20,258 nucleotides of DNA, taken from JBOGFI01 sp050743365. Its GTDB lineage: Bacteria; Actinomycetota; Acidimicrobiia; IMCC26256; JACDBD01. This document shows positions 13,740 through 20,258 of the stretch, piece by piece (position 1 is the stretch's first letter; each line of letters starts with the position of its first letter). Below the pieces are notes generated by a model. It ran no database searches and was not told where the DNA came from. It saw only the letters and a program-made list of their open reading frames with translations. The stretch lies in contig JBOGFI010000261.1 in the NCBI GenBank assembly GCA_050743365.1, forward strand, positions 1-20,258, given 5' to 3'. Both the position numbers and the translations under genes were made by a program.

Positions 13740-14802
13740 GCTGCGAGTCTCGCTGATCACCCTCGGTGACCCCCAGCGGCTCACCGGCGGCTACCTCTAC
13801 CACCGACGGATGGCGGCGGCAGCCGCCGACCAGGACGCCTCCGTCGGCTTCGGGTCGTGCCCCGATCTCGTCTTTCCCGTCGGTGTCGTGCCGGCCCGCG
13901 GGGTGCTCCGTCGGGCGCTCGACGCCGACGTGATCGTCGTCGACAGCATCGTCGCCGCCGTACTCGCGCCGTGGATCCGTTCGGAGCGAGCCCGGCCGCC
14001 TGTCGTCGGGATGCTGCACCAGCCGCCCGGCGGCATCGAGCACGGCCCCGTGCGCAGCCGCGTGCAGGCGCGCCTCGACAAGCACACGTACCGGCGGGCA
14101 CGACTGCTGATCGTCGCGAGCGAGACCCTGGCGGTCGATCTGCGGACCCACGGCTTCCCCGCCGACGTCGTGCGCCTCGTCCCCCCGGGGCGGGACCCCG
14201 CTCCGTCGACGGGCCCGCTCCCCGACCTACGGGCGGGCCGACGCGCCGCCTTCCTGTGCGTCGGCAACTGGGTGCCCCGCAAGGGGATCATCGACCTCCT
14301 CGAGGCGTTCGCGCGGCTTCCGCCCGAGAGCGCGACGCTCCACCTGGTGGGCGACGACCGCGTCGAGCCCGGCTACGCGGCCCGGGTGCGGGCACGCCTC
14401 GCGGAGCCGGCGCTGGTCGAGCGGGTGATCGTGCACGGGCCGCGGCCCGCCGGCGAGGTCGCCGCCCTGTACGAGGCCGCGGACGCGTTCGTGCTGCCGA
14501 GCACCAAGGAGCCGTACGGGACCGTCTACGGCGAGGCGCTCGCCGCCGGCCTGCCGGTCGTCGGGTGGGCGGCCGGCAACCTGCCCCACCTCGCCGCCGA
14601 CGGTCGGGAGGGCGTCGTGCTGCCGCCCGGCGACATCGAAGGGCTTTCGGCTGCCCTGCTCCGGCTGGCCGATGACGACGCCTACCGTCGCCACCTTGCC
14701 GACGCGGCGCGGCGCCGAGGCGCCCTCCTTCCGTCGTGGGACGACACCGCCCGGGCGTTCTTCGCGGCGCTGCGAGAGGTCGCGGGGGCCGGGCCGCGCT
14801 GA
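13738..14802 (+). CDS. GT4-family glycosyltransferase, divergent partner
   Basis: The 354-residue protein begins MLRVSLITLGDPQRLTGGYL, with a Gly-Gly-Tyr acceptor loop. It has FLCVGNWVPRKGIIDLLEAF as its phosphate-binding region and the EX7E pair E258 (STKEPYG) and E266 (YGEALAAGLPVVGW), then LPPGDIEGL. It is not closely alike in sequence to its neighbour on the other strand, so this is a pair of different enzymes, not a recent duplicate. The two start codons overlap in one CATG, so both transcripts begin inside the other gene. It ends 8 nt from the phosphatase gene, tail to tail. The two enzymes may add two sugars in turn; donor and acceptor are unknown. Confidence 0.93.
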   Translation: MLRVSLITLGDPQRLTGGYLYHRRMAAAAADQDASVGFGSCPDLVFPVGVVPARGVLRRALDADVIVVDSIVAAVLAPWIRSERARPPVVGMLHQPPGGIEHGPVRSRVQARLDKHTYRRARLLIVASETLAVDLRTHGFPADVVRLVPPGRDPAPSTGPLPDLRAGRRAAFLCVGNWVPRKGIIDLLEAFARLPPESATLHLVGDDRVEPGYAARVRARLAEPALVERVIVHGPRPAGEVAALYEAADAFVLPSTKEPYGTVYGEALAAGLPVVGWAAGNLPHLAADGREGVVLPPGDIEGLSAALLRLADDDAYRRHLADAARRRGALLPSWDDTARAFFAALREVAGAGPR

Positions 14803-14810
14803 CGAGGTAG

Positions 14811-15380
14811 CTACGGGATCGGCGGCACCTCGTTGAACGACACCAGCACGGTCCCCCAGCTGTCGATCCTGATCCGCGCGATCGATCCATCCCGCACGAA
14901 CATCCGCCAGGCGACCGCGTCACCGACCTGGAGCGCCCACGCGATCGCGGCCTTGATCGGCGAAACGTGGCTCACCACCACGACGTCGTGATCGCGAGCA
15001 TCGGTCGTGAGCTGCCGGCACGCCTCCCGGACGCGCTCGCCCAGCGCGGTGAGCGATTCGCCGCCTGCGGGCACGTAGGAGGGGTCGGAGCGCCACCGCT
15101 CCCATACCGCTTCGTCGACGTCGGCCGGCCGACAGCCGTCCAGCGTCCCGTAGTCGAGCTCGATCCAGCGCTCGTCGATCTCGACCGGGCGCCCGAGCGC
15201 CTCCGCGGTCTCGCGGGCGCGCCGCAACGGACTCGAGACCACCCGCCCCTCGGGGGGAACGACCCGGGCCAGCGCGACCGCCTGGCGCCGGCCGACCGCC
15301 GAAAGCGGAGGATCGGCGCGTCCCAGCAGAAGCCCGCGCGCGTTCTCGGCCGTCTGGCCGTGGCGCGCGAGCCAGAGCAT
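14811..15380 (-). CDS. Histidine phosphatase family protein
   Basis: The 189-residue protein has the family signature at its very start, LARHGQTAEN (R6, H7, G8; H7 is the phospho-accepting residue). It also has SSPLRRARETAEAL (second Arg), an acid at E74 in WIELDYGTLDG, and the second His H138 in VVVVSHVSPIKAA. Length and the ELDYG-type segment fit phosphoglycerate-mutase-like phosphatases (alpha-ribazole phosphatase or general sugar/nucleotide phosphatases). As a neighbour of the GTP-cyclohydrolase/glycosyltransferase genes it could remove a phosphate from a ribityl or pyrimidine intermediate, but the sequence alone does not show that. No SD; TAGGGT lies 6 nt before the ATG, suggesting a leaderless message. 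Confidence 0.9.
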   Translation of the reverse strand: MLWLARHGQTAENARGLLLGRADPPLSAVGRRQAVALARVVPPEGRVVSSPLRRARETAEALGRPVEIDERWIELDYGTLDGCRPADVDEAVWERWRSDPSYVPAGGESLTALGERVREACRQLTTDARDHDVVVVSHVSPIKAAIAWALQVGDAVAWRMFVRDGSIARIRIDSWGTVLVSFNEVPPIP

Positions 15381-15386
15381 CCGACG

Positions 15387-15392
15387 ACCCTA
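15387..15392 (-). promoter_or_regulatory. TAGGGT, probable leaderless-type -10 box for the phosphatase
   Basis: Minus-strand TAGGGT ends 6 nt before the ATG at 15380, where no SD is seen. With transcription starting about 7 nt past the -10 box, the message would begin at the start codon. Confidence 0.4.
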
Positions 15393-15395
15393 CCG

Positions 15396-15407
15396 GTCGG
15401 CGCCGAC
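15396..15407. promoter_or_regulatory. 12-bp palindrome in divergent gap
   Basis: GTCGGCGCCGAC is its own reverse complement and lies just upstream of the phosphatase -10 box, in the 110-bp gap shared with the FAD/Rieske gene. It could be an operator. At this GC content a 12-bp palindrome can arise by chance. Confidence 0.25.
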
Positions 15408-15413
15408 GGGGCC

Positions 15414-15439
15414 GTTTGCCCGACACGGTGGCCGGGAAC
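15414..15439 (+). promoter_or_regulatory. Possible stress-sigma-type promoter for the FAD/Rieske gene
   Basis: GTTT at 15414-15417, a 16-nt spacer and GGGAAC at 15434-15439 resemble the GTTT-N14-17-GGGTA pattern of SigB/SigF promoters in actinobacteria, about 52 nt before the ATG at 15491. The -10 half is imperfect. Confidence 0.25.
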
Positions 15440-15490
15440 CTAAAGACCATGTCGCCGCACCGCCGCCACCCGGAAGGCTGAGAGCGCCGG

Positions 15491-17026
15491 ATGGAACCTG
15501 TGCGGCCGAACACATCGGCGTGGGTCGCGACCACGCCTGACGCCGGGTATCCCGGGCTCGAGCACCCGCTCCGAGTCGACGTCGCCGTCATCGGCGGCGG
15601 CATCACCGGCCTGACCACCGCGCTGCTGCTCAAGCGGGGCGGCGCCACGGTCGCCGTGCTGGAGCGTCACGCCGTGGCCGGTGGGACCACCGGCAACACG
15701 ACCGCGAAGATCACCTCGCTACACATACTCGTCTATGCCGAGCTCCTCCGGAGCCTCGGCGGCGAGCGTGCTCGCCAGTACGCCGAGGCGAACCAGGCCG
15801 CCGTCGAGCAGATCGCCCGTCTCGTCGAGGACGAGGCCATCGACTGCGACTTCACCCGCATGCCGGCGGTCACGTACGCGAGCGAGCCGGCGAACCTCCT
15901 GGCGATCGAGGCGGAGGTCGACGCGAGCCGGCAGCTCGGGCTCCCGGTTTCCTTCGTCACCGATGCGGACCTGCCATACCCGGTGGCCGGCGGAGTCCGA
16001 TTCGACCAGCAGGCCCAGTTCCATCCCCGCCGTTACTGCTTGGCCCTGGCCCAGCTGATCAACGGCGCGGGCAGTCACGTCTTCGAGAACACCGCCGTGA
16101 CGAAGGTACGACGCGGCTCGCCGTGCCGGGTCGAGACACAAGACGGCAACACCGTTGCCGCCGACCGCGTGGTCGTCGCCACGCTGCTTCCGTTCATGAA
16201 CGAAGGACTGTTCTCGGCGCGAACCGAGCCCGCTCGTTCGTACGCACTCGGGGTACGCGTCGATCCCGCTCAAGATGTCGGCGCCATGTACATCAACGTC
16301 GAGGCCCCGACGCGGTCGATCCGGTCTCACCCTTTTCCCGGTGACGACGCCTATCTCGTCATCGGTGGCGAAGGCCACAAGACCGGGCACGACGAGGACA
16401 CCGAGGAACGCTACCGGTCGCTCGAAGCCTGGGCGCGCGAGACCTTCACGGTGCGATCGATCGAGCACCGCTGGTCCGCGCAGGACTTCCGTACCCTCGA
16501 TGGCGTTCCCTACGTCGGGCGCCTGACGAAACGCGACGACCGCGTGTACGTGGCGACAGGCTTCCAGAAGTGGGGCATGACTAACGGAACCGGGGCGGCG
16601 ATGATCCTGTCCCGGACCATGCTCGGCGATCCTCCCCCGTGGGCAGCGGTCTTCGACTCGACGCGCGCCAACCCGCGCCAGTCGGGCAAGCATTTCGTCA
16701 AGGCACAGACCGACGTCGCGGCCCGCTTCGTCGGTGATCGATTGGCCCGCCGCCCCCGCCGGCCCGAAGAGCTCGTCGGCGGCGAGGGAGCAATCACGAG
16801 CGTCGGCGGCGAGAAGGTCGCCGTCTCGCGGGGTCTCGACGGAACGGTGCGCGCCGTTTCACCCGTCTGCACGCATCTCGGCTGCCTCGTGCGCTGGAAC
16901 TCGGCCGAACGTTCGTGGGACTGCCCGTGCCACGGCTCTCGGTTCGACGCCAACGGCCAGGTACTCGAGGGACCAGCCACGCGCGACCTCGAGCCCAAGT
17001 CCGTTCCCCATCAAGGAAGCGACTGA
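15491..17026 (+). CDS. FAD-dependent oxidoreductase with C-terminal Rieske domain
   Basis: The 511-residue protein has a DAO-type FAD domain (VDVAVIGGGITGLTTALLLK, GxGxxG at 35-40, acidic E58 at the end of strand 2) covering about residues 28-400. A late YVATGFQKWGMTNGTGAAMIL is the usual FAD-closing segment. The last roughly 90 residues are a Rieske [2Fe-2S] domain with C460-T-H462 and C478-P-C-H481 (CTHLGC...CPCHGS). This architecture is known from YhfW-like proteins: the oxidase half would take electrons from an amine or alcohol substrate and pass them to the iron-sulfur centre. There is no signal peptide. The ATG at 15491 has only a weak GAGAG upstream. A 10-codon frame at 15449-15481 lies before it. 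Substrate is unknown. Confidence 0.95.
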   Translation: MEPVRPNTSAWVATTPDAGYPGLEHPLRVDVAVIGGGITGLTTALLLKRGGATVAVLERHAVAGGTTGNTTAKITSLHILVYAELLRSLGGERARQYAEANQAAVEQIARLVEDEAIDCDFTRMPAVTYASEPANLLAIEAEVDASRQLGLPVSFVTDADLPYPVAGGVRFDQQAQFHPRRYCLALAQLINGAGSHVFENTAVTKVRRGSPCRVETQDGNTVAADRVVVATLLPFMNEGLFSARTEPARSYALGVRVDPAQDVGAMYINVEAPTRSIRSHPFPGDDAYLVIGGEGHKTGHDEDTEERYRSLEAWARETFTVRSIEHRWSAQDFRTLDGVPYVGRLTKRDDRVYVATGFQKWGMTNGTGAAMILSRTMLGDPPPWAAVFDSTRANPRQSGKHFVKAQTDVAARFVGDRLARRPRRPEELVGGEGAITSVGGEKVAVSRGLDGTVRAVSPVCTHLGCLVRWNSAERSWDCPCHGSRFDANGQVLEGPATRDLEPKSVPHQGSD

Positions 17027-17128
17027 CCGTCACCTGCGCGAACGCGCCGCCTTCTGCTGCTGCGCCGTCTTGTGCCCGGCCTCGTCAACCCGGATGATGG
17101 GCTACTCGAGCGGCGATTCGGAGGGGAC

Positions 17129-18070
17129 GTGCGCCAACCACCCGGGGTTCCCGCCAGCCCGCCACCGCGCGTCGAGGGGACGGTGCCCCTGCCCGACGGC
17201 CGGCGCCTGGGCTACGCCGAGTACGGCGACCCCGACGGGCCGCTGGTGATGTGGTTCCACGGCACGCCCGGCGCTCGCCGGCAGGTGCCGCCGAGCGGGC
17301 GACGCGCCGCCGACGAGCTGGGGCTGCGGGTGGTGTGCGTCGAGCGGCCCGGGGTGGGCGACTCCACCGATCACGCCTACCGGCAGATCCTCGACTGGGC
17401 CGACGACGTGACCGTCGTCGTCGAGCATCTCGGCCGCGAGCGGTTCCTGGTCGTCGGGCTGTCGGGCGGCGGCCCCTACACGCTCGCCTGCGCGCACGCG
17501 CTCCCCGACCAGGTCGTGGCGGTCGCCATCCTCGGCGGCCTGGTGCCGACCAGCGGCGGCGACGCCGCCGCCGGCGGTGTGGTGGCGCTCTCCCGGCCGT
17601 TCAACCGGTTGCTCACCGTGCTCCGCCGGCCGCTCGGCCGCGGGCTCTGGGGCTTCATCCGGGTCACGAAGCCCGCCGCCCACCCGCTCTACCGGGCATA
17701 CGCCCGGTTCTCGCCGGAGGGCGACCAGAAGGTGTTCGACGACCCGGCGACGGAGGCGATGTTCATCAACGACCTCACCTTTGCAGCCCGGCGCCAGTTC
17801 CAGGCGTTCGTGAACGACCTCGTCCTGGTGGGCCGGCCGTGGGGCTTCCGCCTCGCGGACGTCCGCGTCCCGGTGCGGTGGTGGCACGGCGACGCCGACC
17901 CGTTCGTCGGGCTCGACCAGGCCCGGCGCGCCACCGCGCTGCTGCCCGACGTCGAGCTCATCGTGCGGCACGGGGAGAGCCACCTGGGCGGGTTCGCCGC
18001 CGCCGACGAGATCCTGACCGTGCTGGCCAAGCTCTGGGAGGAACGGACCGGCACCTTGCCGCGCCGATGA
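17129..18070 (+). CDS. Alpha/beta hydrolase
   Basis: From GTG 17129 the protein is 313 residues. It has LVMWFHGTPGARR (oxyanion HG), the nucleophile elbow VVGLSGGGPYTLA (S112), an insert rich in helices (about 140-220, a lid domain), the acid in WWHGDADPFVG (D257) and the His in RHGESHLGG (H285). This is a complete Ser-Asp-His triad of the esterase/epoxide-hydrolase-like fold, with Ser as nucleophile. GGAGGGG lies just before GTG 17129; a longer start at GTG 17072 exists in frame but has no SD and adds no conserved residues. The gap to the FAD/Rieske gene is 102 nt and both genes point the same way, so co-transcription is possible. Substrate is unknown. Confidence 0.9.
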   Translation: MRQPPGVPASPPPRVEGTVPLPDGRRLGYAEYGDPDGPLVMWFHGTPGARRQVPPSGRRAADELGLRVVCVERPGVGDSTDHAYRQILDWADDVTVVVEHLGRERFLVVGLSGGGPYTLACAHALPDQVVAVAILGGLVPTSGGDAAAGGVVALSRPFNRLLTVLRRPLGRGLWGFIRVTKPAAHPLYRAYARFSPEGDQKVFDDPATEAMFINDLTFAARRQFQAFVNDLVLVGRPWGFRLADVRVPVRWWHGDADPFVGLDQARRATALLPDVELIVRHGESHLGGFAAADEILTVLAKLWEERTGTLPRR

Positions 18071-18099
18071 CGAAGCCGCCCTCCAGAAGGGGAGATGGA

Positions 18100-18846
18100 T
18101 CAGGAACGCGGCGCGTCGTCGGCGTCGCCGGGCGAGCGCCCCTCCAGCAGCTCGCGCGCCAGCTCCGCCACCTTCCGGCGGCTGCTGCGGGCGGCGACGC
18201 GGAGCCGGTCGAAGGCGGTCACCTGGTCCAGCCCCTCGCGCCCCATGAGCAGCCCGATCGCCCGGTCGATGAGGACGCGGTTGTCGAGGGCGTACTGGAG
18301 CTGATCGACGATCTTCGACTGCTGCTCGGCCAGCACCGCGCTGGAGAACATGCCCTCGACGACCGAGACGAAGGCTCCGATCGCATCGCGGTCGCTCGCG
18401 TCCCAGGGGTACGGGTGATCAACGTAGACGTTCAGCGTCCCCACCGGCCCGCCGCCGAGCCGGACGGGCGCGCCCAGCACGCCGCGGACACCCGCGGTGA
18501 GGAGGAGCGGCGTCAGCCGGGGCCAACGGTCGTCCCCCTCGACGTCGTCGGTCGAGACGCTGCGGTCGAGCACGAACGCGTCGATGCACGGGCCTTCGCC
18601 GGTCTGCTCGTGCGCCGTCTCCAGGACCCGGCCGGCCTCGTCGGAGGCGGCGACGTACCGGAGCACCTGCGCGTCGTCGACGAGCAGCAGCCCTGCGCCC
18701 GACACGCCGAAGAGACCGCTGGTCGCCGACACCACCCGCTTCAGCGCCGGCTCGACCACCGAGCCGGGCGGCACCTGGTTTCGGAGCTGCTCCAGCGCGG
18801 CCTCGAGGGCTCCTCGATCGACGTGCATCACCCCAGAACGGACCAC
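18100..18846 (-). CDS. GAF-ANTAR regulator
   Basis: The 248-residue protein has a GAF sensor domain (about 30-172: LFGVSGAGLLLVD, EGPCIDAF, GAPVRLGGGPVGTLNVY) followed by an ANTAR domain (about 183-235: LDNRVLIDRAIGLLMGREGLDQ, AFDRLRVAARSSRRKV). ANTAR is a three-helix RNA-binding unit that pairs hairpins in leader RNAs and prevents termination; the GAF part would sense a small molecule or be controlled by partners. No kinase or phospho-receiver domain is present. Start may be GTG 18846 or ATG 18828, neither with a clear SD. It lies just downstream of a STAS gene on the same strand, as in stress-response modules. Target RNAs are not visible in this window. Confidence 0.92.
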   Translation of the reverse strand: MVRSGVMHVDRGALEAALEQLRNQVPPGSVVEPALKRVVSATSGLFGVSGAGLLLVDDAQVLRYVAASDEAGRVLETAHEQTGEGPCIDAFVLDRSVSTDDVEGDDRWPRLTPLLLTAGVRGVLGAPVRLGGGPVGTLNVYVDHPYPWDASDRDAIGAFVSVVEGMFSSAVLAEQQSKIVDQLQYALDNRVLIDRAIGLLMGREGLDQVTAFDRLRVAARSSRRKVAELARELLEGRSPGDADDAPRS

Positions 18847-18942
18847 GTTGCCCTACCAGGACTTCACTTGGGACATAGCGTACGCTCCGGTGTCGCCTCG
18901 CCGCGGTGGCGATACGTCGGCCGACCGGCGCGGCCGCGCAAC

Positions 18943-19299
18943 CTACCCGCCGCTCGGCGGCGAGGGCTCGCCGGCCGCCGCGTCGGCGGCGGGGGGCTCG
19001 AGCGTGAACACCTGGTCGAGGCCGCTGATCTCCAGGATCCGCCGGCACTGGCGGCTGGGCGACGCGAGGACGACCTCCGTGTCGGGGGCCACGCGTTTCA
19101 CCCACGAGAGGGCGTTGAGCCCCGACGAGTCGATGAACGAGACCTGCGCCAGGTCGACCGTCAGCGTGCGGGGCGGGCGGCGCATCGCTTCGGCCAGCGC
19201 GTCGCGCAGCCCCGGGGCCGACGCGATGTCGATCTCGCCGGCGACCGTGATCACGACGGCGCCGTCTCCTGATTCCACCGAGACCGACAGCCCCTCCAC
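18943..19299 (-). CDS. STAS-domain anti-sigma-factor antagonist
   Basis: The 118-residue protein is a single STAS domain of the SpoIIAA/RsbV type: VVITVAGEIDIASAPGLRDAL, LTVDLAQVSFIDSSGLNAL with S58 in the DSSG motif (the usual phosphorylation site), then a helix and ISGLDQVFTLEP. In this family the unphosphorylated form binds an anti-sigma kinase and frees a sigma factor. No cognate RsbW kinase is in the window. Start GTG 19299 has GGAAGGGTGGG upstream. It precedes the GAF-ANTAR gene by 96 nt, so both may be read from one transcript. The C-terminal tail after about residue 100 is Ala/Pro-rich and looks disordered. Confidence 0.93.
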   Translation of the reverse strand: MEGLSVSVESGDGAVVITVAGEIDIASAPGLRDALAEAMRRPPRTLTVDLAQVSFIDSSGLNALSWVKRVAPDTEVVLASPSRQCRRILEISGLDQVFTLEPPAADAAAGEPSPPSGG

Positions 19300-19446
19300 C
19301 CCAACCCACCCTTCCGACGCGGCAGTGTCGCCACCTTCAGCAGGGTCAGGGCTGACGAGACGAGCACCAATTCAACCACACGAACGGCGGGCGCGTGACG
19401 CCGCGACGACGGGGGCAGGGCTGAGCGATGCGGGCGCCGTGGGCCC

Positions 19447-19716
19447 CTACCTCTCGCCCAGTGCCCTGGCCAGCTCGTCGCGGCCCATCTTCGAGCGGCC
19501 GGGCAGGTTCCGCTTCTTGGCCCGCTCGTAGAGCTCCTGACGCGTCTTCGGGGTGGAGGCACCCGTCCGCTTCCGCCGGGCGACGGCTGCGCCCTGCTTG
19601 CCCAGCGCGGTCCGGGTCTTCTTGGGCATGTGGGTGATCGTCTTCTTCTTCTTGGCGGCCGCGATCGCCTTGCGGACGTTCCGCCTCGCCGCCTTGCGCT
19701 GCTTGCTAGTCGCCAT
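19447..19716 (-). CDS. Small basic protein with Rho_N/SAP-like C-terminus (89 aa)
   Basis: The 89-residue protein is about one third Lys plus Arg. Residues 1-56 are a basic stretch (MATSKQRKAARRNVRKAI..., AKKKKT, PKKTRTALGKQ, ARRKRTG) like the tails of histone-like proteins. Residues 57-87 (TRQELYERAKKRNLPGRSKM then GRDELARAL) have the helix-turn-helix spacing of a Rho_N/SAP nucleic-acid-binding unit. GAGGAGGTGCGCC before ATG 19716 is a very strong SD, so it is a real, well-translated gene. I infer DNA or RNA binding, perhaps chromosome packing or RNA handling. It lies 52 nt after the acyltransferase-type gene and 147 nt before the STAS gene. Confidence 0.8.
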   Translation of the reverse strand: MATSKQRKAARRNVRKAIAAAKKKKTITHMPKKTRTALGKQGAAVARRKRTGASTPKTRQELYERAKKRNLPGRSKMGRDELARALGER

Positions 19717-19737
19717 GGCGCACCTCCTCGGCGTCCA

Positions 19738-19751
19738 CGGGTTCCTACCCG
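19738..19751. terminator. Candidate short hairpin between acyltransferase-type and basic-protein genes
   Basis: CGGGT, a TCCT loop and ACCCG form a 5-bp stem with flanking GU pairs on the minus strand. There is no U-tract. It may be a weak terminator or just leader structure for the basic-protein mRNA. Confidence 0.25.
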
Positions 19752-19768
19752 CACGCGGCGCCCGGGAC

Positions 19769-20258
19769 TCAGAGGCTGTGGGCGATGAGGTCGGCGTAGA
19801 CGAGGGCGCCCCCGGTTTGGAGGTGGATGCCGTCCTCCACGAAGAGCTCGGGGTGCTGGACCGCCACGGCCTTCCAGTCGACGAGGACGGCGTTCGGGTA
19901 GCGCGGCACCCCGGAGGCCAGCACGTCGTTGACCGGCCCCTCCCACGGGCGGGCCACGTTGGCGTTCACCACGACGACGCGGGGCACGCCGGCGAGCATC
20001 TGCATCATCTGGTCGAACTGGTCCGGGCGGATGATGCCGTTGTTCCCCATGTGCATCACCACGCGCTCGCCGAGCTGGCCCGCGTCGTGGAGGAGGCGCA
20101 CGACCGCGAGCGCCTGGTCGAACTGGCGGCTGACAGCGGCGTCGAGCGCGAGGCCGTTACCGATGACTGCCTGCAACGCGCCGTGCGCGCCGAGCATCAC
20201 CGAGTCGCCGATGGCGGTCACCCGCGCCGGGGGCGGCGGCGCGGGCGCGGGCGGGGGC
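19769..20258 (-). CDS. SGNH-type C-terminal domain of a probable acyltransferase (N-terminus outside window)
   Basis: The visible 163 codons are open to the right edge. At the edge is a Pro/Ala-only linker (PPPAPAPPPPAR), then VTAIGDSVMLGAHGAL with the block I Ser of SGNH hydrolases. The block III Asn lies in HMGNNGIIRPDQF, and the catalytic Asp-x-x-His is in VEDGIHLQTGG. This is the layout of the extracytoplasmic SGNH domain that follows the membrane acyltransferase-3 domain in OatA-type O-acetyltransferases, so the complete protein probably acetylates a cell-wall or exported sugar. A GTG at 20221 could start a free SGNH protein, but the linker in frame before it argues for a longer one. It may be co-transcribed with the basic-protein gene. 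Confidence 0.75.
   Translation of the reverse strand, partial: PPPAPAPPPPARVTAIGDSVMLGAHGALQAVIGNGLALDAAVSRQFDQALAVVRLLHDAGQLGERVVMHMGNNGIIRPDQFDQMMQMLAGVPRVVVVNANVARPWEGPVNDVLASGVPRYPNAVLVDWKAVAVQHPELFVEDGIHLQTGGALVYADLIAHSL

Noticed and set aside
12591..13769. A 392-codon plus-strand frame opposite the leftward glycosyltransferase
   Set aside because: Antisense to a GT4 protein with its full EX7E motif; no domain in the shadow frame.
15449..15481. Ten-codon frame before the FAD/Rieske gene as a leader peptide
   Set aside because: No codon pattern, no SD and no attenuator hairpin seen; too short to support.
18071..18099. Hairpin CCCT...AGGG between the hydrolase and GAF-ANTAR genes as a terminator
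   Set aside because: Only a 4-bp stem; too weak to call.

Overview
The window is very GC-rich DNA with dense genes on both strands, short gaps, Shine-Dalgarno (SD) sites of the AGGAGG type and many GTG starts. I see no rRNA, tRNA, CRISPR array, insertion sequence or phage gene. A TIGR03086/maleylpyruvate-isomerase-type protein (a family tied to mycothiol), a GAF-ANTAR regulator, a STAS antagonist and several oxidoreductase/CoA-type genes point to an actinobacterium. The amidohydrolase fragment at the left edge suggests the Acidimicrobiia, but that placement is inference.

Layout. (1) 1-1494: an amidohydrolase fragment leaving the window is divergent from a cytochrome P450; the gap between them holds a perfect 18-bp palindrome. 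(2) 1548-4690: a cupin remnant, a tiny membrane protein, a secreted CHRD protein, a translationally coupled PAS protein plus metallo-beta-lactamase (MBL) hydrolase, and a divergent degenerate ATPase-like protein. (3) 4262-8642: a four-gene minus-strand run (N-acyl-D-amino-acid deacylase family, exported PQQ-type beta-propeller, enoyl-CoA hydratase, SRPBCC protein). (4) 8757-9741: a TIGR03086 protein and a VOC protein. (5) 9769-15380: a GTP cyclohydrolase II fused to a RibD-type reductase domain, a BchC-like dehydrogenase without zinc cysteines, a 6-pyruvoyl-tetrahydropterin-synthase (PTPS)-like protein without its catalytic residues, two glycosyltransferases whose start codons overlap head to head, and a histidine phosphatase. 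(6) 15491-18070: an FAD oxidoreductase with a C-terminal Rieske domain and an alpha/beta hydrolase. (7) 18100-20258: GAF-ANTAR, STAS, a small Lys/Arg-rich protein, and the C-terminal SGNH domain of a probable acyltransferase cut by the window edge.

The best candidate for an undescribed system is region 5. GTP cyclohydrolase II opens GTP to a pyrimidine, the RibD domain would reduce the ribose, and a pterin-synthase fold, a dehydrogenase, a phosphatase and two glycosyltransferases lie alongside. Together they could make a glycosylated pyrimidine- or pterin-type metabolite. This is a hypothesis from domain content and gene order only.
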